A stretch of 64,000 bases of DNA from Zanthoxylum bungeanum (Eukaryota; Streptophyta; Magnoliopsida; Sapindales; Rutaceae), in NCBI GenBank assembly GCA_019454045.1, contig SKCR01007816.1, forward strand, positions 558,001 to 622,000, read 5' to 3'. Positions 56,170 to 64,000 of this stretch are shown here, one piece after another. The notes under the pieces are model-generated. The model worked only from the letters and a program-made list of their open reading frames with translations, did not search any database and had not been told where the DNA came from. The translations under genes and the position numbers were made by a program. How positions within the stretch are numbered: the first letter of the stretch is position 1; every line of letters starts with the position of its first letter.

Positions 56170-57582
56170 CTCCTAAGTATAATTTGGAAATCTAGGGTTC
56201 ATGACTTTAATTTGGGATTTTTGTGTTTGGAGCTTGATTTTCCTAAATTGGTTGTTTGGTTGTCGTTGGATGATGATGAATTGGATTTGTGCATCAATAG
56301 AATTGAGAAAAATTGATTGGATAGGCATGGCCGAATGAAACCCTTTAAAATGCTCATGGTGATTTTTGAATTTTGAAAATTGGATATGTTAAAAGCATGA
56401 AATGAATATTGATTGTTGTTTTAATTAGATTGAAATCAAAAATTGGATGTTATTTCATGATGATTGCCGTGGAGTGTGAAGCATGTAATAGATTGATTTT
56501 GCTTCAATTTGTGTTGGACATGAATTGGAAATGTTGAGTATGATTAATTGAATTAATTAGTATTTTGGAAATGTTAGATTAATTGATTAATTATACTAAT
56601 TGCACTTTAATTAAATTAATATGTAATTTGGAATAATGTGTTAATTTAATTTGTTGTAATTGGGCTTAATGGGCTTGGTTGGGCCAAGTTTGGTTTTGGA
56701 CAATTGGGTTGGATCCAATTGGGCCTAAAACCATTTCCATAAAGTCAAAATATGACAATTGGGCCTTTAAATAATTTAATTGGGCCTAATGGGCCAAAAT
56801 TGATTTTATAGCAAAGGGTGATTCCTAATTGGGCCTTGGCATCTTGGGTTTGATCCATAATGGCCAAAGCCCATGCCTAAAGAATTAATTAAAAGCCCAT
56901 TGGACTTTAATTAAAAAGTATTGGATACTAATTGGGCCTTTGAGACCCATGTAAATTGGATTTGGAATCCAAGACTAAAAGGCACTTTTAAAAGTGTAAT
57001 TTTTTAATTTGGAATTAAATATAAATTAGTATTGAATATAATTTAAATTGGATTTAAAATTGTAGTTCGATATAATTCAAGAATACGTACTTTGAGTATT
57101 TATTCTTAAACGAGTTGGACTCGTGCAAATCAAATCGTTGTTTGAACATTAGATGGTCATTAATTCAAAGATTAATTAATTAGATTAGATTGATTGAATA
57201 ACATGATTTGTGTGAATACTTGGATGTATGAATGAATAATGTATATCAGTTGGATATTAGAAGGGTGAGTGCAATTTTGGAAATTGTTGTAATAAATTTA
57301 GAATTTATTAAATTGGACCTGTGAGTCCAGCCTATTATCTCATTGTATTTCTCTTCTCACCAATTCCCCTCAATGTAAATGAGGTTTCTTTTGAAGTATT
57401 ATGTAATTGGGTAGAAGTATGAATAGTGCTAGCGGGAGAGAGGAAATGGAGAGATTTGTTCTAGGAACAAAGTTTGTTATATATCTGTCCGAATATCATT
57501 ATTATTTTATTCGTGCCTTATTATGCTTTTAGAATGCATGCTTAAGGGTGTATGATGAGACCTAATTAAAGATAATAAATTG
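56170..57582 (+). other. Cop-A leader
   Basis: Non-coding, same as 719-2180. The shared part ends after GATAATAAATTG. Contains repeated TTGGGCC/GGGCCTAA words around 56650-56960. Confidence 0.8.
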
Positions 57583-58489
57583 GTTGCCAAATCGCGACAA
57601 AAACCCTCATTTTATATTAAGCGTTTTTCCTTCCATAGAGTGATTCTCTCTCAATATCCAAGATTGGCATTGGTTTGTTGGCCAAAGTCAAGACCTTTGT
57701 CCATCGCGGATGTGTTTGAATCACGAAAGCATTGTTTCATATCATACGTCTTGGGTAAGTTGTGATTTATTGGCCAAAGTCAAAGTCACTTCTTGTTCAT
57801 CGACTTCGATTACGAAGTTTTCCCACTGTCAATGGGTCACGCTTAACTGGTGGGAGGCAAGTATTAAATTTGTAGTTTCGTTTAAATACTTGCCAATACG
57901 CGCTCATTTCATTTTTTGTCATTAAAAATTTATATATATTAGTTGGACTAGTATTCAATTGTTTTTTTAATTGAACAGTTGGACTGTATTCAAACTACTT
58001 CATTTATAGTTGATTAAATAATTGGATTATAGTAATCAATACATTTGAATTTAACCAATCAAATTGTAGTTAATTATATAGTTAGACTATATGTAATCAT
58101 TACATTAGATTGTAACCGAAATCGTTGATTGGATAATTGGACTATAGCAATCAAGATGACTTGAAAGATTAGCGTCAAAGGACATAATCCTAGGTGAAAA
58201 ATGTCTTTTACGGCTTTAACTTTCATTTTGGGAAATGAATCTCAGGATAGTCCTGGGAATTGATAAGTTACTCTATTTGATAGAGTGACCTCTCGGGACT
58301 AAGCCTGGAGTTGAGCAAATAGTAGAGCATGAGCTTTGGAAGACTCATCGTGATGATAACTTTAGTGCTCAATCCGTTATGCTTGTCGCAAAGACTCCTA
58401 AATTTCATCGTCAGAACTAAGGATTAGATCTTTATACCATGATGATGAAATTAAGGGATCTTTATAGATCTAACCTTAGATCTTAAAAG
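57583..58489 (+). other. Sequence between the shared Cop-A leader and gag
   Basis: AT-rich. The words TTGGACTATA/GTAATCA recur at 57950-58150 as a loose repeat. Toward 58200-58480 gag-like codons may begin but stops are dense. I cannot assign it firmly. Confidence 0.4.
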
Positions 58490-59007
58490 TAAAAAAGAAG
58501 CTTTTTCGCTCGCGCATGTCAGAGGGTACATCTTTCGAGCATTGTTGACATCGAACAGCTAGGTTAATTGGGCATTACCTACGAGGCCGAGACTTCCATA
58601 GATTTGATCTTACAGTCTCTGCCCGAATGCTGGGGCGGGTTCATAATGAAGCAAGAGAAAACTCTTCGAGAGTTAATGGCTATACTCAATTAGGCAGAGC
58701 TAGAGCTTCCAAACGAGCAAGAAGCGCAAGACGCATCTTACTTCAACATCCCAGAAGGCCAAGGCTTGGCCAAAGGCTTCTAAAGGTGTGAAGAAAAAGG
58801 GCAAAGGCAAAATTGTCACAGTCTTCTAGGACGACAAAGGACATATCCCAAGATGTCTGCCTAAATTGTGGCAAACGGGGTCACTGGAAGTGTGACTGCC
58901 GTATGGACAAGGCAGACATGAAGGAAGTGAAGACGGGCACGTCTCTGACTTCAGGTATGTTTGTCATAAACATATCCACTGCTACTTTTAAAATTGGATT
59001 TTTTTAA
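58490..59007 (+). pseudogene. Copia gag, decayed (in Cop-A)
   Basis: Frames give LGITYEAETSIDLILQSLPE, CWGGFIMKQEKTLRELMAIL, LELPNEQEAQDASYFN and then a lysine-rich linker. The zinc knuckle CLNCGKRGHWKCDC (58858-58899) is complete (C-x2-C-x4-H-x4-C). Stops and shifts precede it, so the protein could not be made. Confidence 0.85.
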
Positions 59008-59019
59008 TACTAGGTGTGG

Positions 59020-59400
59020 TACAAACATATGTACTGATGTGCGGGATCTACTGATAAGTAGGATACTGACTTCAGATGAGATCGACCTATGAGTCAGAAA
59101 CGGGACGAGAGTCGCTGTTTTGGCTATGGGAACCTAAGTTTTGGAACTGCCCTTTCGGCATGTACTTAAATTAGGAAAGTGTTATAATGTACCTAGTTTG
59201 ACTAGAAATATTATCTCTATATCTAGTGTAACCCGTTGCGGGTATATCTTTATGTTCCAGAACACCGGGTGTTTTGTTTATAAAGATGATATTGAGATAT
59301 ACACATTAGATGTGAATAACAATATTTATATTTTGAATATAAATAAATCTCAAACATATAACATGACAAACAAAAGCTCAAACTGAATAAATCTGTTGAG
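59020..59400 (+). pseudogene. Copia protease to gag-pre-integrase remnant
   Basis: The open stretch 59141-59383 reads LPFRHVLKLGKCYNVPSLTR, NIISISSVTRCGYIF and YILNINKSQTYNM. This matches the section after the protease active site (L-x-L-x-x-V-x-x-x-P-x-L-x-x-N). The active-site triplet itself was not found; GTRVAVLAMG-like codons lie at 59100-59130. Confidence 0.7.
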
Positions 59401-60180
59401 ACTTAAAAGTGGCATTGTTGTCTGGGACACATTAACAAGACTCGTATATCCACACTTTCGAAGAGTGGATACTAGGACAGATTTGATTCTAATTCAAATG
59501 ATGTCTACGAATCTTGTTTATTAGGCAAAATGCCTAAAACTCCTTTTACTTGGTAAATGTGCAAGTGCCACCGATCTGTTAGCCCTCGTTCATAGTGACG
59601 TAAGTGGGTCCATGTCTAGCTAGGCTAGAGGTGGATATAAATACTTCGTAACCCTTACGGATGTTGCATCGCGTTACGGTTATGTATATCTTATAAAACA
59701 CAAGTAAGAAACTTTTGAGTAATTCAAAACGTTTCGACACGAAGTAAGAAAATAGACCGGTAAAAGTATTAAAAATATTACGGTCAGACCATAGTGTAAA
59801 ATAATGAAACATGTGAGTTTCAAGATTACTTGAAAGAGTATGTCTTGAAACTCATATGGTATTCTTTCACAATGGACTCCTCCCGGGACACCTCAATTTG
59901 ACGGTGTGTCCGAACAGAGAAACCAAACTTTGTTGGACATGGTAAGGTTAGTAATGAGTCGCTCTGAGCTACCAATTTCCTTCAAAGGATATACATTAAA
60001 CAGTGCAATACTTATTTTGAATAAGGTTCCATAAAAATCTATTAGACAGACTTCATATTATATATGAACATGAAAGAAATCATATTTCTCATTCCAGAAG
60101 ATTTGGGAATGCTGGGCATACTCTAAACGTTTGGATGATACCAAACTAGAACCCAAATAAGATAAGTGCCTTTTTATAGG
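59401..60180 (+). pseudogene. Copia integrase, decayed
   Basis: Plus-strand pieces include WHCCLGHINKTRI (59410-59450), LVHSDVSGSMS (near 59580), [20 protein letters not shown] (near 59637) and PQFDGVSEQRNQTLLDMVRL (near 59895). Together they give the zinc-binding end, the first aspartate and the glutamate region of a copia integrase, in several frames. Confidence 0.8.
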
Positions 60181-60429
60181 TTATCCTAGGGAAACCAAAG
60201 TATAGTACTTATACAACTCACAAGAGAACAATGTAATTGTTGCTCTCCATGCGGCTTTCCTAAGAGGAATTCTTATATGTAGTGATAAGTGGGAGGAAAG
60301 TAGAACTCGATGAAAATCGGAGTAATAATGCTCCAGGCACCGAATCCTCACGGAACACCAACAGTTCATCAGGGATGAAACTCTACCAATAATCTTCGAA
60401 TACACAAGAACTGTGTTGGTTGGAGAGAG

Positions 60430-61130
60430 TCAGAAAACAACCTAAGAGGTATGTGTTTCTAATTTCACCTCATGTAGACATTAGTCTTATTGAGGATATG
60501 ATACAAGGTATCGACTCCTTTTATGGCTAAGTTCCATGAAGTCCGAAAGGGATTCCATGTATACAACCAAGTTTGGATATTGGTTGATGTACCAGAAGGC
60601 ATTGTGCATATTGGTAGCAAATGGGTCTTCATGGTGAAGACAAACATGGATGGCAACATACAAACGTACAAAGCTAGGCTTGTAGCGAAAGGGTATCGTC
60701 ATCAACATGGTGTCGATTACGATGAAATTCTTTTACCCATTGCTATGATTAAATTCATTCGGATAATGCTTGTAAATGCTGCATTTTTCATTTATGAAAT
60801 ATGGCAGATGGACGTCAAAATTGCTTTCCTTAACGGAAACCTTTTGGAGGATGTTTTATGCAACATCCTGACGATTTTTTCATGCCGAAACGTGCAAATA
60901 AGGTTTGCAAGTAAAATCGATCCATTTATGGATTGAAGCAAGCATAGCATTCTTGAAACCAACATTTTAATGAGATCATAATAGTATATGATTTCATTCA
61001 AAATAAATATGATTCTTGTGTATATAAGAAGGTTAGTGGGATCGCACTGACAATGAATGTCCTATAAGTTGATGATGTATTGCTTCTTAGCAATAACATT
61101 CACATAAGATAATCGGTGAAAGCTTGGTTT
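60430..61130 (+). pseudogene. Copia reverse transcriptase, first half intact
   Basis: The open frame 60523-60933 reads HEVRKGFHVYNQVWILVDVP, GSKWVFMVKTNMDGNIQTYK, ARLVAKGYRHQHGVDYDEI and YEIWQMDVKIAFLNGNLLED, with the first catalytic aspartate. After it, in other frames, come YGLKQA-like and VDDVLLL-like codons (61070-61090). The frame is lost at 60870. Similar to Cop-B RT but clearly different in detail. Confidence 0.85.
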
Positions 61131-61199
61131 TCATTAAAATTCTTCATGGAATACCTGGGAGAAGCAGGCCTTATTTTAGGAAAAAAGATCTATTGGGAT

Positions 61200-61556
61200 A
61201 GATCTAGAAAGCTGCTGACAACCCTCCCAAAGCTCGTACATTTTTGAAATGTATGTGACCTGATGTCTCATATGCTTTGAGCATATGTAGATGCTATAAG
61301 GCCAATCTAGGTGATGGTCACTGGATTGATGTAAAGAACATCCTTGAGTATCTTAGACGAACTAAGGATGCTTTCTGGTAATATGGGGAAATGAGAACTT
61401 GAGGTGACTAGGTTCACCGCTGCAAGTTTCCAAACTGACAAAGATGACTTTAAGTCGCAATAAGGGTACATATTTAGTTTGAATAACGGAACAGTGAGCT
61501 GGAAATCTTCCAAGCAAGATACTGTTGTCGAATAAATAACAAAAGCGGAACATTGC
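61200..61556 (+). pseudogene. Copia RNase H, cut by Gyp-R
   Basis: Pieces: ILEYLRRTKDAFW (61340-61380), FTAASFQTDKDDFKSQ (61410-61460) and NNGTVSWKSSKQDTVVE (61480-61535), ending in the conserved T-x-A-E block at 61550. Gyp-R inserts exactly there; the rest lies outside the window. Confidence 0.82.
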
Positions 61557-62110
61557 TGTAGGCACTGTATTTTTGCATATAAGTCCCGATGATGAGCCTC
61601 GTTTGGAGGCTCTACTCTTTAAGTTGCGGAAGTCGCGGGAAACAGAAGTCAGAAGGGAAATGTCAGAAATCCATATCTTGTTGGACTAAATTCGTTTGCT
61701 TATCTGTGGGTCCGCTCGTTGGATCTCTGTTTTAAAATACATCCTTGACCCAAAACCCCCGCAACACACACCAAGCCCACCAAAAAGAACCAAACCCACG
61801 CCCAAAGCCTCTAATTCACGCCCAAAGCATTCCAAAATAACAAATCCACACATTAAACACATGTTGAAATCTAATTGAATCACATTCCTAAATCAAATCA
61901 AATTCCCTTTCCTAAATAAAATAAATCACATTCCAAATTAAATAAAACACATGTCCAAATTAAATATATTAAATAAATCCCTTTCCTGAACTAAATAAAT
62001 CACCTTCCTAAATTAAATAAATCATTTCCTTATAACAAACTAATTAAATATTCCCCGTGATCACACAATCTCCATTTCCTACCCATACAAGGACAACCCT
62101 AACCCACTCT

Positions 62111-62118
62111 TATAAAAA
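62111..62118 (+). promoter_or_regulatory. TATA box of the Gyp-R LTR
   Basis: TATAAAAA in CTCTTATAAAAAGACACC. A second TATAAAAA at 62357. Which is used is not known. Confidence 0.45.
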
Positions 62119-63199
62119 GACACCCAAAGCCAAACCTTTAGACCCAGAGAGCTCACTACCCACAACTATCCCTCTCTCTATAGCCTCTCTCTAAAAACCT
62201 TATTCTCTCTCTTCTCTATACACGACTCCATCACGCCTTTCTCTCTCCCGACCCCCTCTTCTCCATAAAAAAATAAAAATAAAACCTTAGAAGATATCCC
62301 CATAATTGCATAATATTCCTTCCATTCTCATACAAGGATAACCCAAAACCCTTGCCTATAAAAAGAAGCACAATCCCACCTCTTCAACCCCTAGCTCATT
62401 GACGCCCAAAGCCAAAAAAGAAGCCTTCCATTGCCGTAAAAACACAAAACCATTCAAAGCCTCTTTTATCTCTCGTCAACCTGCCCCCCTCAATAAATAA
62501 CAACGCAACAACCCATCTCTTCACAAACACAACCTCTAAACTGCCACCTCACGCCTCATCAACAAAAGCACAATAAAACCTAGAGCCCTTCCACCGATTG
62601 AACACTCCACGCACAACACGCCCTTAAACCCTTAAACAAACACGTCTCTTTTCTCAGCCAAAGTAACTATCCCACATCGACCAAATAAAGAAACACCTTG
62701 CCAGTGACCCTCCACCTCAATCGACCAAACTGCCCAGCTTCACGCACTAAATACCTGCAGCAAAGAAACAAAGCCACTAAACCGAATCAATACAAGCCAC
62801 GGTATTAACAAAGCCACTAAACCAAATCAGCCAAACCGTGAAATAAACTGCCTAATTACCGAAAATGCACTGCCCATATACCAACCCTTCTTCACCGCAA
62901 AAACAGCCTTGAAACACAGCCCAAACACTACAAAAACTGTGACCAAAAACAGCAGCAAAACAGAGTAAAATAGCAGCCCAAACAGCGAAACAGCGAAGGA
63001 AAATGTTGAACCAGTGAACCGGAGGAGTTGCGGAGCGTTAACCCTTCCGACGGCCATGTAACGCACTTCCAAGAGATGACTTAATAGGTTAGACCTAAGG
63101 GCACCTTTTTATTTATTCCCGCACTTTCTTTCCGTTAGTTATTATTATTTCTTAGCATGCGTATTATAGTTTCATGTAAGTTGTGGCCATGGGATGAAT

Positions 63200-63334
63200 G
63201 AAATATGTGTTATCTCTTGCGGTATATCGGATGGAAACCCAGACGTAAATTCCGTAGCCGAATCCGAATGGATGGTAGTGCAGTCTGCACTCGGGATACA
63301 ATGCCACATACCGCTTGAGAGACGCACATATTTC
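63200..63334 (+). ncRNA. Candidate structured RNA module, copy C
   Basis: 92-nt core (63221-63312), about 86% identical to copy A by eye. It is enclosed by arms 63200-63225 and 63308-63334, which pair as GAAATATGTG with CACATATTTC and GCGGTAT with ATACCGC, with a loose middle. It is in transcript sense. Confidence 0.6.
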
Positions 63335-63604
63335 GTGTCATCCGATCTTATGTTTATTTGTTGTTTGTTAGAAATAGTATATTACTTTTATGCATGATTA
63401 GGTTGTTTAGTATGTTATTTTTTATGCATGATTAGTTGATCATTTCCAAGCATGATTTAGTTATTTCTTTCACATTAGGAACTTGATTATGTCTCTTCTA
63501 AGTTTATGTTTAGATTGTTATTTATTTACATTGCCATGCTTAGCAATTTAATGTATGCATGAGATTGTGTGTTTACCGTTATTCCGACTTACTTTTATGC
63601 TTGT

Positions 63605-63669
63605 AAACTTAGATATAGGTCGCATGCAAACTTAGATATAGGTCGTATGCAAACTTAGATATAGGTAGT
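63605..63669 (+). repeat. Three tandem 23-bp units in the Gyp-R LTR
   Basis: AAACTTAGATATAGGTCGCATGC-like unit, repeated at 63605, 63628 and 63651 (the last partial). Confidence 0.9.
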
Positions 63670-63922
63670 TGTTGCGTAGACTTGGTTAAATTATTGCACA
63701 AATCTTTTCATTACAAGTGGCATAAGTAAGGGACCATTCTGAACCCAACGGTTTGAGGTCTTCCCTTGCGAGGGGTGAGTGCGGCCTTAAATCATTTTCC
63801 CAGTTCACACTGGGTGGCGACTCCATTTTATTTCTCCGTTTTAGTTCCCCCGTGGGCTATTCCGTACTCCCGACTAGTCCGCGAGCCTAGAACAGCGTCG
63901 TACAGTTCTGTGTCCTACAGTC

Positions 63923-63940
63923 TGGCGACTCCACTGGGGA
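63923..63940 (+). other. Gyp-R primer binding site
   Basis: TGGCGACTCCACTGGGGA, three bases after the LTR end CCTACA. It fits the tRNA-Arg type of Ogre/Tat gypsy elements. GGTGGCGACTCCATT inside the LTR at 63812-63826 is a partial copy. Confidence 0.75.
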
Positions 63941-64000
63941 TAGAGAATCGGCCCCCGAAATAATGTCTTGTAATGATTGTGATTTGTGCTTTAGTTAACC
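63941..64000 (+). mobile_element. Start of Gyp-R internal region
   Basis: Only 60 bp are in the window; no coding signal can be judged. Confidence 0.6.

Larger units (their letters stand above)
61557..63919 (+). mobile_element. Gyp-R 5' LTR
   Basis: 2363 bp with inverted ends TGTAGG and CCTACA. Left flank ATTGC; the right TSD copy is outside the window. The first part matches the fragment at 24795-24500. TATA boxes: TATAAAAA at 62111 and 62357. It contains foldback copy C (63200-63334) and a 23-bp tandem repeat (63605-63669). The primer site following it is of the tRNA-Arg type known from Ogre/Tat elements, so this is probably the start of such an element. Confidence 0.87.

Noticed and set aside
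59579..59812. 77-codon minus-strand ORF
   Set aside because: Antisense to recognisable plus-strand integrase codons (LVHSDVSGSMS region).
63221..63312. tRNA or tRNA-derived SINE for the 92-nt core
   Set aside because: A closing stem exists, but no A/B box or T-arm (GGTTCGAATCC-like) is present.
63200..63334. Hammerhead ribozyme (GAAAC is present in the core)
   Set aside because: The required CTGATGA block and a matching three-helix junction are not found, so the foldback is not a hammerhead.

Overview
This window looks like plant nuclear DNA, probably from a dicot. It is AT-rich and I see no intact host gene. Almost every recognisable stretch belongs to a transposable element: Ty1/copia and Ty3/gypsy LTR retrotransposons, one CACTA (En/Spm) DNA transposon and a hAT-like MITE. 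They are nested in one another, and many junctions can be placed exactly from target-site duplications (TSDs). Family labels used here are local: Cop-A, Cop-B, Cop-C (copia), Ath-1, Ath-2, Ath-3 (Athila-like gypsy), Gyp-M, Gyp-R (other gypsy), Sir-1 (Sirevirus-like copia), CACTA-1.

Region by region. 1-2180: 3' part of a Cop-A LTR plus its leader. 2181-7319: Ath-1 (RNase H, integrase, a post-integrase ORF, a remnant of a LOG-type cytokinin-activating enzyme), split by a Cop-B solo LTR (4860-6968). 7320-8628: Ath-3, a badly deleted minus-strand element. 8629-8925, 18854-19026 and 25372-25567: pieces of one older target sequence, split by a Cop-B solo LTR (8926-18848, itself split by Gyp-M at 9319-17137) and by CACTA-1 (19036-25362, carrying a Gyp-R LTR fragment). 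25568-40793: decayed Cop-C, split by the young, nearly complete Cop-B at 30120-40361 (TSD TCTCT). 41887-45075: Sir-1 pieces. 45076-45573: LTR fragment. 45574-54171: Ath-2 (gag fused by deletion to the integrase C-terminus, a post-integrase ORF, a LOG-like pseudogene, a MITE, a 3' LTR), split by a Cop-A solo LTR (47468-49349, TSD ACTTG). 54172-61556: Cop-A inserted in the Ath-2 3' LTR. 61557-64000: 5' LTR and start of a Gyp-R element inserted in the RNase H region of Cop-A.

Two observations stand out. First, both Athila-like elements carry a LOG-family (cytokinin nucleoside monophosphate phosphoribohydrolase) coding segment in the env-like position between integrase and 3' LTR, so capture of a hormone-metabolism gene looks ancestral to this lineage. 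Second, a core of exactly 92 nt (86-88% identity by eye) occurs in three unrelated retroelements. All three copies lie in transcript sense, and two are enclosed by arms that differ in sequence but are self-complementary, as expected for a structured RNA module. All alignments were done by eye; percentages and junctions not backed by a TSD are approximate.
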